Positions 7,982 through 13,622 of a stretch of DNA of 15,938 nucleotides are shown here, in pieces. The position numbers and the translations under genes were made by a program. The DNA is from Treponemataceae bacterium (lineage in GTDB: Bacteria > Spirochaetota > Spirochaetia > Treponematales > Treponemataceae). The stretch covers positions 1 through 15,938 of the forward strand of contig JAILRX010000090.1 in NCBI GenBank assembly GCA_024697985.1, in the 5' to 3' direction. The notes under the pieces were generated by a model. It ran no database searches, had not been told where the DNA came from, and saw only the letters and a program-made list of their open reading frames with translations. Positions within the stretch are counted from its first letter, which is position 1; every line of letters begins with the position of its first letter.

Positions 7982-8749
7982 ATGAATTTGAAAAAAGTTG
8001 GTATTGTTGTATTAACCGCTTTTATGGTTCTGGCCTTCGTAGGTTGCGGAAACGTTGAGACTGTTTCTTCGCGCTCTTCAGTTACTTACACCATTTCACC
8101 AGAAATCTTCGAACACTGTGGTCTTGGCTACAATGAAGGAACTTTGGGTCCTATCACTGTAACAGAAGGATCTTACTACACTGGTTCAAAAACAAAGTCT
8201 GTTTATCTTATCGGACTTTCGGGAACAGAGCTGGTAGAAGGACAGTCAACAGGCTATCTTACAGATTTACTTTCTGGTTTCAACCAGGACAGCTGCTATT
8301 TGCAGAATGTAATCGCCGTAATTCAGGAAAACATTCCAGAAGGATCTAACTTGATTCTTGCCGGACATTCTTTGGGTGGTATGATTGCACAGCAGGTTGC
8401 TGCAGATGATGATATCAAAGACGGATACAATGTTCTTAACACCGTTACTTTTGGTTCACCACTTTTGTCAGCAGGAAGCAGAGAAGGAACTGTAATCCGA
8501 TTGGGAGACACTGTAGACCCAATCCCATATCTCAGTGGAAGTCTTTTCAACAATACAATCTGGGCAATCTGTGGACTTAACCGAGAAAATGGCGGTTATG
8601 GAACAGACCTCATGGCTGCTCATTGTGAAAGCTATGGTCGATCAGACGTTTGGGGAGCATACGACGTAATCGGAAAGAAAAACGGTTCTGCAACTCTTAC
8701 ACTCAACCTGGATACTCTTACATATTACCAGTCACCTACTTCTTACTAA
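7982..8749 (+). CDS. Lipoprotein class 3-type lipase, copy 1 of 3
   Basis: Predicted lipid-anchored serine esterase/lipase acting in the periplasm or at the cell surface. The signal peptide ends in FVGC with Cys22 as the lipidation site. After a short Ser-rich linker comes an alpha/beta hydrolase core with class 3 lipase features: LIGLSGTE (where family members have FRGT), the nucleophile elbow GHSLGG with Ser130, TFGSPLL, then Asp179 in TVDPIPYLS and His214 in AAHCESY as the likely triad. The 255-residue length suits a compact class 3 lipase. AAGGAGG sits 7 bases before the ATG. It differs from copy 2 at about 36 of 255 residues by my count (about 86% identity). A mini-ORF of eight codons (ATG at 7959) overlaps the start as ATGA. 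Own promoter region and terminator. The substrate is unknown; a phospholipid or other acyl ester is possible. Confidence 0.88.
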   Translation: MNLKKVGIVVLTAFMVLAFVGCGNVETVSSRSSVTYTISPEIFEHCGLGYNEGTLGPITVTEGSYYTGSKTKSVYLIGLSGTELVEGQSTGYLTDLLSGFNQDSCYLQNVIAVIQENIPEGSNLILAGHSLGGMIAQQVAADDDIKDGYNVLNTVTFGSPLLSAGSREGTVIRLGDTVDPIPYLSGSLFNNTIWAICGLNRENGGYGTDLMAAHCESYGRSDVWGAYDVIGKKNGSATLTLNLDTLTYYQSPTSY

Positions 8750-8777
8750 GATAACCCCCTAATTGTTTTTAGTAAGT

Positions 8778-8813
8778 CAGCCCGGGTTAAGTTTTAATTC
8801 GGGCTGTTTTTTT
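8778..8813 (+). terminator. Rho-independent terminator of lipase copy 1
   Basis: CAGCCCG (8778-8784) pairs with CGGGCTG (8800-8806). The stem continues inward through two G-T pairs and GTT-spaced TTAA/TTAA-like pairing to about 13 pairs. A run of seven T follows (8807-8813). Confidence 0.9.
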
Positions 8814-8848
8814 AATCAAAATTTAATCGGTTATTATCAATCATTAAA

Positions 8849-8866
8849 TTTTCTACCCCTAGAAAA
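8849..8866. promoter_or_regulatory. Inverted repeat TTTTCTA-CCCC-TAGAAAA, candidate operator of lipase copy 2
   Basis: Identical to the 18-base element at 7794-7811 and placed about 170 bp before the gene, as in copy 1. The bases just before it differ between the two loci, so the left edge of conservation coincides with the element itself. No such element was found before copy 3. Confidence 0.55.
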
Positions 8867-8942
8867 GTTCAAAAATTTGAGATTTTTTGTTTTCTAAAAC
8901 AGTAACGTTTGTAAATAGCATTATTTAATTTAATAAATTAAT

Positions 8943-8971
8943 TTGACGAATACCACTTTATCCCCGAAACT
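8943..8971 (+). promoter_or_regulatory. Candidate promoter of lipase copy 2
   Basis: TTGACG (8943-8948) is followed after 17 bases by GAAACT (8966-8971), a weak -10 with 3 of 6 consensus positions. Its layout equals that of copy 1: both -10 candidates have the form nAnACT and sit the same distance from TTGACG. Between them the spacers have diverged. Confidence 0.4.
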
Positions 8972-8989
8972 AAACTCGTCAGCAAGGAT

Positions 8990-9024
8990 TTACAAAATAT
9001 CGTGTTTTTTGTAATGAATTGTAA
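8990..9024 (+). promoter_or_regulatory. Leader palindrome next to the SD of lipase copy 2
   Basis: TTACAAAA (8990-8997) pairs with TTTTGTAA (9007-9014) in a 25-base palindrome. A further TTGTAA (9019-9024) directly adjoins the SD and could compete for the left arm. Compared with copy 1 the inner bases have changed while the outer arms still pair. The AAGGAGG SD is at 9023-9029, five bases before the ATG. Confidence 0.45.
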
Positions 9025-9034
9025 GGAGGAAAAA

Positions 9035-9802
9035 ATGAATTTGAAAAAAGTAGGATTGGTTGTATTAACTGCTTTTATGGTTCTGGCTTTTGTAGGTTGT
9101 GGAAATGTAGACAATGCTGTATCTCGTTCTACAGTAACTTACACAACGGCTCCAGAAATCTTTGAACATTGTGGTCTCGGTTACAACGAAGGACAGCTCG
9201 GTCCTATCACAGTAACACAGGGAACATATAAAACTGGTTCATCGACAAAAGCAGTTTACCTCATTGGTCTTTCTGGTACAGAATTAGTTGAAGGTCAGTC
9301 TACAGGCGTACTTACAGACTTGCTTTCAGGATTCGGACTTACCAGCTGCTATCTTACAAACGTTGTCAATGTTATCCTGGAAAACATTCCTGAAGGATCT
9401 AACCTGATTATCGCAGGACATTCTTTGGGCGGAATGATTGCCCAGCAGGTAGCTGCAGATGATGACGTAAAAGACGGATATAACGTTCTTAACACTGTTA
9501 CTTTCGGTTCTCCACTTTTGAAGGCTGGAAGCAGAGAAGGAACAGTTATTCGACTCGGTGACACAGTAGACCCAGTACCTTACCTCAGCTCAAGCATTGT
9601 TTACAACTCAATCTGGGCAATCTTGGGATTGAACCGAGAAAATGGTGGATACGGAACAGATCTTATCGCTGCACACTGCGAAAGCTATGCACGATCTGAT
9701 GTTTGGGGTGCTTACGATGTAATTGGTAAGAAAAATGGTTCAGCAACACTTACACTTGACTTGGACTCATTGACATATTACCAGTCACCTACATCTTACT
9801 GA
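9035..9802 (+). CDS. Lipoprotein class 3-type lipase, copy 2 of 3
   Basis: Same domain plan as copy 1: lipobox FVGC with Cys22, LIGLSGTE, GHSLGG with Ser130, Asp179 in TVDPVPYLS and His214 in AAHCESY. Length is again 255. The frame is open upstream to 9002 and includes an ATG at 9014. I chose the ATG at 9035 because AAGGAGG lies 5 bases before it, it matches the copy 1 start exactly, and the upstream extension would put charged residues (MNCKEEK) before the signal peptide. Differences from copy 1 cluster in three places: the mature N-terminus, residues around 100-104 (GFGLTS versus GFNQDS), and 184-192, where copy 2 reads SSSIVYNS while copies 1 and 3 read SGSLFNNT. The last segment follows the catalytic Asp and may shape the substrate pocket, so a shifted preference is plausible but unproven. 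Confidence 0.88.
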   Translation: MNLKKVGLVVLTAFMVLAFVGCGNVDNAVSRSTVTYTTAPEIFEHCGLGYNEGQLGPITVTQGTYKTGSSTKAVYLIGLSGTELVEGQSTGVLTDLLSGFGLTSCYLTNVVNVILENIPEGSNLIIAGHSLGGMIAQQVAADDDVKDGYNVLNTVTFGSPLLKAGSREGTVIRLGDTVDPVPYLSSSIVYNSIWAILGLNRENGGYGTDLIAAHCESYARSDVWGAYDVIGKKNGSATLTLDLDSLTYYQSPTSY

Positions 9803-9829
9803 GATAAAACTTTAATCTAGTAATTTGCT

Positions 9830-9869
9830 ACAGTCCGGATTGTTAATTCAGTCCGGGCTGTTTTTTTTT
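9830..9869 (+). terminator. Rho-independent terminator of lipase copy 2
   Basis: ACAGTCCGG (9830-9838) pairs with CCGGGCTGT (9853-9861) with one T-G pair. Four more inner pairs close a TTAATT loop, and a run of T continues to 9869. Its stem sequence differs from the copy 1 terminator although the position is equivalent. Confidence 0.9.
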
Positions 9870-9944
9870 GTTTCCAAATATAAAATCAAATGTAAATTTT
9901 GGTTTTTATGCCATCCATCGCCCCCGATAAATTTTACAAAAAAT

Positions 9945-9973
9945 TTGACAAACAATGATTTTAGATAAAAAAT
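9945..9973 (+). promoter_or_regulatory. Candidate promoter of lipase copy 3
   Basis: A consensus -35 TTGACA (9945-9950) is followed after 17 bases by AAAAAT (4 of 6 to TATAAT). The surrounding AATTTGAC is the only upstream block shared by all three lipase genes. The inverted repeat and leader palindrome seen before copies 1 and 2 are absent, so copy 3 is probably regulated differently. Confidence 0.4.
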
Positions 9974-10005
9974 TTAATTAATAGAAAAAGGGGGAATTTA
10001 AAAGT

Positions 10006-10794
10006 ATGAAAAAAGTTTCTATTGCTGTGCTTGCAGCTGCAATTGCAGTATTGTTGGTTGGATGTGGCAGCTTTACTTCAAAAAGCCGAACCACAGTTAC
10101 TTATGATTCTACACCAGATGTTTATCAACATGTTAGACTCGGTTACAATGATGGTATCGATGGACCTATCACTGTAACACAGGGAACTATCAAAGTAAAC
10201 AAAAAAACATCTCCTATCTACCTTATCACACTTTCAGGAACAGAAACAGGAACCTCAACTGAATTGATGAACCAGGCTACAAACTGGCTCGTAGATTTAC
10301 AGTCAGGATTCTGTTTGGACAACGATTATTTAACAGCTGTAGTTAACGTAATCGAAGAGCAGATTCCTGCAGGTTCGAACATCATGCTTTCTGGACACAG
10401 TTTAGGCGGTATGGTTGCTCAGCAGGTAGCCGCAGATTCATTCGTAAAGGAAAACTACAATGTACTGTACACATTGACATTCGGTTCTCCTCTGCTCGCC
10501 GCAGGAAGCCGTGAAGGATCTACATACCGTCTTGGTGACGTAAGTGATGTCGTTCCTTACCTCAGCGGAAGTCTTTTCAACAACACCCTCTGGGCAATCC
10601 TTGGATTAAACAGAGAAAACGGTGGCTATGGACTTGATTTCCTTAAGGCACATAGCGAAAGCTATTCACGAGAAGACCTGTGGGGAAAATACGATGCCGT
10701 TGGAAAGAAAAAGGGAAATGCATCCCTCACTCTCGACATGGACACCTTGGCTTACTACCATGCTCCAACTGCATGGGCAACAAGCTCAAACTAA
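10006..10794 (+). CDS. Lipoprotein class 3-type lipase, copy 3 of 3 (diverged)
   Basis: Lipid-anchored serine hydrolase of the same family, 262 residues, roughly 60% identical to copies 1 and 2 by eye. The signal peptide ends LLVGC with Cys20. Key residues are Ser132 in GHSLGG, TFGSPLL, Asp181 in VSDVVPYLS and His216 in KAHSESY. Unlike the others it has a four-residue insertion after LSGTE (positions about 78-98) and a longer C-terminal end (AWATSSN). The segments GSLFNNT and GLNRENGGYG are shared with copy 1, so these are probably the ancestral states. The SD-like GGGGG (9990-9994) lies 11 bases before the ATG, further than in copies 1 and 2, which suggests weaker translation. It is flanked by its own promoter candidate and terminator. 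Confidence 0.87.
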   Translation: MKKVSIAVLAAAIAVLLVGCGSFTSKSRTTVTYDSTPDVYQHVRLGYNDGIDGPITVTQGTIKVNKKTSPIYLITLSGTETGTSTELMNQATNWLVDLQSGFCLDNDYLTAVVNVIEEQIPAGSNIMLSGHSLGGMVAQQVAADSFVKENYNVLYTLTFGSPLLAAGSREGSTYRLGDVSDVVPYLSGSLFNNTLWAILGLNRENGGYGLDFLKAHSESYSREDLWGKYDAVGKKKGNASLTLDMDTLAYYHAPTAWATSSN

Positions 10795-10816
10795 AATGAA
10801 CCGAAGGTAGCAAAAG

Positions 10817-10845
10817 GGACTGGTTTAGGCCGGTCCTTTTTTTTT
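10817..10845 (+). terminator. Rho-independent terminator of lipase copy 3
   Basis: GGACTGG (10817-10823) pairs with CCGGTCC (10830-10836) with one T-G pair around a TTTAGG loop. A run of nine T follows. Confidence 0.9.
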
Positions 10846-10883
10846 AGGTTACAATTAATTTAAAATAATGATAGAATGAAATC

Positions 10884-11684
10884 ATGGAAGAAGTGATTTC
10901 AAATTTTCATACGCACACCTATCGTTGCGGTCATGCAGAAGGCGATATAGCTGATTACGTCGAGCAGGCCGAAATGGAAGGCTGCTCGGCACTGGGCTTT
11001 TCAGACCATGTACCGTTGCCATTGGACAGTATCGACAACTGGCAGAACATCCGTATGGAAAGTGAAGAAGCCTTTTATTACATGGCTAAAATCAGTGATG
11101 CCAAACGAAAGGCACATTTTCCAATTTTTTCAGGCTTTGAGTGCGAATGGTCAAAGCGCTATGAAAACTGGTACAGGGATTTTATTCTGGGCGAAATAAA
11201 CGCTGATTATCTAGTTTTCGGACCGCACTGGACAGAATACGAAGGCGAATTCATCTATGCACCAGAAATTTCAAATCTTCGACAGCTTCATTCCTATATC
11301 GACACGACAATCGATGGCATGAATTCAGGCCTTTTCAAATTCATTGCACATCCGGATATAATAATGTGTTCCTATGCAGAATGGGATACGGAGATTTCAG
11401 CCTGCCTGAATGAAATAATCGACTGTGCAATATCCTTGGATTTGCCGATGGAAATAAATGGGCAGGGAATGCTCCGCCCTACTCGAAAGACTTCGAACGG
11501 AGTACGTTTTCAGTATCCATTCAAGGAATTCTGGCTTTTGGCCCAGGAAAAAGGTGCTAAAATCATCTGCAATTCTGATGCGCACAGACCAGCTCACGTA
11601 TTAAAACAAGCCCGAGAGGCTAGAAAACTCGCTCAATCCTGGGGGATTGAAATTCAAGAATTAGAAGGATTTAAAAGGACATGA
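10884..11684 (+). CDS. PHP-domain phosphatase, histidinol-phosphatase (HisK-type) family
   Basis: Predicted cytoplasmic metal-dependent phosphoesterase; relatives hydrolyse L-histidinol phosphate in histidine synthesis. The 266 residues carry all PHP metal-ligand motifs: HTH (His9, His11), His17 in RCGHAEGD, SDH (Asp41, His42), Glu86 in GFECEW, His115 in GPHW, His156 in AHPD, and Asp232/His234 in NSDAH. Length and motif order suit HisK/HisJ-type histidinol-phosphatases. No other his gene is in the window, so the physiological substrate could also be another phosphoester. There is no good SD before the ATG at 10884. A TAAAAT at 10861-10866 could be a -10 box. The stop overlaps the next start (ATGA at 11681-11684), indicating translational coupling to the prsW-like gene. 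Confidence 0.88.
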   Translation: MEEVISNFHTHTYRCGHAEGDIADYVEQAEMEGCSALGFSDHVPLPLDSIDNWQNIRMESEEAFYYMAKISDAKRKAHFPIFSGFECEWSKRYENWYRDFILGEINADYLVFGPHWTEYEGEFIYAPEISNLRQLHSYIDTTIDGMNSGLFKFIAHPDIIMCSYAEWDTEISACLNEIIDCAISLDLPMEINGQGMLRPTRKTSNGVRFQYPFKEFWLLAQEKGAKIICNSDAHRPAHVLKQAREARKLAQSWGIEIQELEGFKRT

Positions 11685-12418
11685 TTTCAAAGATTTTTTT
11701 CTATTTAGTTTTACTTCCGGCACTTCTGCCTGTTGCAATCATTCTCTACTACGTATATTCAAAAGACAAAAAAGAAAGAGAGCCGTTACCTCTTCTTCTA
11801 AAGACAATTCTTTTTGGAGCATTGTTCTCGCTGCCATGCATTCCGCTTGAAAAACTCGCCTACGGAATGATTTCCAGCAGTTTTGAAGCAGGGACTATTC
11901 AATGGGCTTTGGTACAAAATGTATTTGGAGTTGCCCTTATCGAAGAGTTCTTCAAATTCCTTGTCATCATGCTTTATATCTGGAAAAACAGGCACTTTGA
12001 CTATCGCTACGACGGAATTGTCTATGCCGTTTCTTCTTCCCTAGGATTTGCCGCCCTTGAAAACATCATCTATATTCTGAACTTTGGAACCGGCGTTTCA
12101 ATCGGAAGGGCAATTTTTGCAATTCCAGGTCATGCAACTTTCGGAGTGATGATGGGCTTTTTCTTAAGCCGGGCAAAGGACTGGAAGCTTCGCGGAAATA
12201 AGGCAAAATCATTCTGCAACCTCATTCTTTCGCTTGCCGTTCCGATGGTAATCCACGGAATCTATGACTTCTTGCTTTCAGAACCAATCCAGGCAATGAA
12301 CATGAACTACATATTCTTCATTTACGTCATCATTCTTGACGTGGCAGCCTTCTTTACCATACGCCACGACTTCAAGACCGACCGCCCGCTCGGAGTGGAT
12401 TATACTATTATTGAATAA
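11681..12418 (+). CDS. prsW: PrsW-type intramembrane metalloprotease
   Basis: Multi-pass membrane protein of 245 residues with about seven or eight hydrophobic segments. The motifs of the PrsW family are present in order: EEFFK (88-92), FAALEN (Glu127-Asn128), PGHATFGVMMG with His151, and HGIYDF with His192. In Bacillus, PrsW cleaves the anti-sigma factor RsiW. No sigma or anti-sigma gene is visible here, so the target is unknown and may lie elsewhere. The ATG overlaps the TGA of the phosphatase gene, and AAAGG lies just upstream within that gene. The gene ends at a bidirectional terminator. Confidence 0.9.
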   Translation: MISKIFFYLVLLPALLPVAIILYYVYSKDKKEREPLPLLLKTILFGALFSLPCIPLEKLAYGMISSSFEAGTIQWALVQNVFGVALIEEFFKFLVIMLYIWKNRHFDYRYDGIVYAVSSSLGFAALENIIYILNFGTGVSIGRAIFAIPGHATFGVMMGFFLSRAKDWKLRGNKAKSFCNLILSLAVPMVIHGIYDFLLSEPIQAMNMNYIFFIYVIILDVAAFFTIRHDFKTDRPLGVDYTIIE

Positions 12419-12430
12419 AGTGCGCTAAGC

Positions 12431-12473
12431 AAAAAAAACCGGATTTCCTTAACAGAAGTCCGGTCTTTTTTTT
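12431..12473. terminator. Bidirectional rho-independent terminator between convergent operons
   Basis: ACCGGATTTC (12438-12447) pairs with GAAGTCCGGT (12455-12464) with one T-G pair. It is flanked by eight A on the left and eight T within 12466-12473 on the right, so it can end transcripts from both the prsW side and the parC side. Confidence 0.9.
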
Positions 12474-12509
12474 GGCATTATTTTGCGGCAGTTGTATTTT
12501 GCTGCGAAA

Positions 12510-13172
12510 TTACTTTGCGGCAGATTCAGCCATTGTTGATTCCATCAAAGTTTCCAAAAGGCCTTCTTTATCAACCTTTGTTTCCTTGATGTTGTCCAAA
12601 GCAATTTTAACCTGCTTTTTGTAATTGTCTTCATCCATTGTGAAAACTACCATGTACTGATAGGTTTCAATGTAGTCTTTTTCGTCTTCAGCTTTTTTCA
12701 AGCCTGGTTTAAGCTGACGGGTCTTAATCCACCAGGAATCTTCTTCTTCAAGACCTGCCATTGTCAAAGCAGTAAACGAAGTCGTAAATCTTTCGATTTC
12801 TGATTTCAAATCATCTTCATCACCTGAAACTGTAGCCTTAACATAGTTAACAACGCTTCTTTCAATTGAAGCTGCTACCTGACTTGGTCCGTCAACGCTG
12901 TCAGCCCACATTTCCAAAAACTGAATATTCTTGCCGTTTGATGTTACAACCCAAACTTTTTTGCCTTTCACACCTAGAGCCTTGTTCAATTTTTTCTGAT
13001 TTTCATGCTTTAAAACTGAATTAACCCATTTTGGAGTTTTTGCACCCCACTGAGCTCCCTTGCTGTCGATGATGACAATCGGATTTGAAACATCCTTGGT
13101 TTTTGCAACAGCAACCATCGAAAGTGATGTTACACAAATCAATGCAGCAGCAATTAATTTTATTTTTTTCAT
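12510..13172 (-). CDS. Exported protein of unknown function (220 aa)
   Basis: I do not recognise this protein with confidence. The frame is open back to 13232, but the ATG at 13172 is chosen because GGAGG (13182-13178) lies five bases before it and it starts a clean signal peptide, MKKIKLIAAALICVTSLSMVAVA, written here only by its ends MKKIKL and AVA, with cleavage likely before KTKDV. The mature part has NPIVIIDSKGAQWG, GKKVWVVTSNGKN, a helical middle (AASIERSVVNYVKATVSG), SWWIKTRQLKPG, and YQYMVVFTMDEDNYKKQ. The order of SWWIKxR followed by a YxYxVxFxMDxDxYxKQ strand recalls LPP20-type or similar secreted spirochaetal proteins, a weak resemblance. It ends in ESAAK. It lies 28 bases after the neighbouring exported-protein gene, so is probably the last gene of the parC operon. 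Confidence 0.8.
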   Translation of the reverse strand: MKKIKLIAAALICVTSLSMVAVAKTKDVSNPIVIIDSKGAQWGAKTPKWVNSVLKHENQKKLNKALGVKGKKVWVVTSNGKNIQFLEMWADSVDGPSQVAASIERSVVNYVKATVSGDEDDLKSEIERFTTSFTALTMAGLEEEDSWWIKTRQLKPGLKKAEDEKDYIETYQYMVVFTMDEDNYKKQVKIALDNIKETKVDKEGLLETLMESTMAESAAK

Positions 13173-13200
13173 TTCATCCTCCATGAAATTTTTTGGTATA

Positions 13201-13611
13201 TTACCAGACATTGACATCGCAAATCTTTTCACCTAATATTTTGCGGTAACACTTGTCTTTATCATAATCCCAATGTACTATCCAACTGGCTCCAGATGAC
13301 TGGCAAACTAAAATAAAAATTGTCTTATCCTTTGTAGGATACATCGTATAGACACCATTGTCAAAACCGACATTTTCGATACGTTCTAAAATTTCTACCT
13401 GAGCTCCATCCTGACCTGCCTTCGACAAATTCAGCATATAAACTGTTCCATCAAGGGTGTCCAATTGCAAGACAATATTAGAATCCATAGTTGGAAACAG
13501 TCGGAAACGAACTTTAGGATCCTGTGTCGGCTGATAATCTTGCGCAAATGCAGCTTGTGCAAAAAGAACAGTCGTCAGACAAAATAAAACTGATAAAAAA
13601 GTTTTCTTCAT
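13201..13611 (-). CDS. Small exported protein with two FPTxD-type repeats (136 aa)
   Basis: The ATG at 13611 is preferred over the in-frame TTG at 13617 because AGGAG (13624-13620) is then 8 bases away rather than 2. The signal peptide runs MKKTFLSVLF to AQAAFA, with cleavage likely before QDYQP. The mature part holds two copies of a roughly 50-residue repeat. One reads VRFRLFPTMDSNIVLQLDT with DGTVYMLNLS; the other reads NGVYTMYPTKDKTIFILV with GASWIVHWD. This resembles repeat units of the form GRFxLYPTxNxxxFLxLDTxxGRxWQVQW known from secreted proteins of Bacteroidetes and spirochaetes, with the central WQVQW now WIVHW. The function is unknown. The SD overlaps the parC stop codon (TAGGAG), only 11 bases separate the genes, and translation is probably linked to parC. 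Confidence 0.8.
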   Translation of the reverse strand: MKKTFLSVLFCLTTVLFAQAAFAQDYQPTQDPKVRFRLFPTMDSNIVLQLDTLDGTVYMLNLSKAGQDGAQVEILERIENVGFDNGVYTMYPTKDKTIFILVCQSSGASWIVHWDYDKDKCYRKILGEKICDVNVW

Positions 13612-13622
13612 AAACAAAGCTC

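Larger units (their letters stand above)
7794..9802 (+). repeat. Tandem duplication of an upstream-region-plus-lipase unit
   Basis: Unit 1 is 7794-8749 and unit 2 is 8849-9802. Both begin with the same 18-base inverted repeat. They share the following AT-rich block, a TTGACG box, the string TCAGCAAGGATTTACAA, a leader palindrome and an AAGGAGG SD, then a 255-codon gene. The upstream parts are 188 and 186 bases long. The duplication thus included regulatory DNA as well as the coding sequence. Many synonymous differences between the genes argue against a very recent event. Copy 3 (10006-10794) is a more distant third member whose upstream DNA matches only in a short AATTTGAC block. Confidence 0.85.

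Noticed and set aside
9002..9034. Longer N-terminus for lipase copy 2
   Set aside because: It would place charged residues before the signal peptide and ignores the well-spaced AAGGAGG before the ATG at 9035; copy 1 cannot have this extension.
7740..10845. Mobile element explaining the lipase array
   Set aside because: No transposase, integrase, terminal inverted repeats or target duplications seen; the repeated unit is a regulatory region plus gene, as in ordinary tandem duplication.
13173..13232. Twenty-residue upstream extension of the 220-residue exported protein
   Set aside because: No SD at 13232, overlap with the upstream gene, and the start at 13172 has GGAGG and a clean signal peptide.
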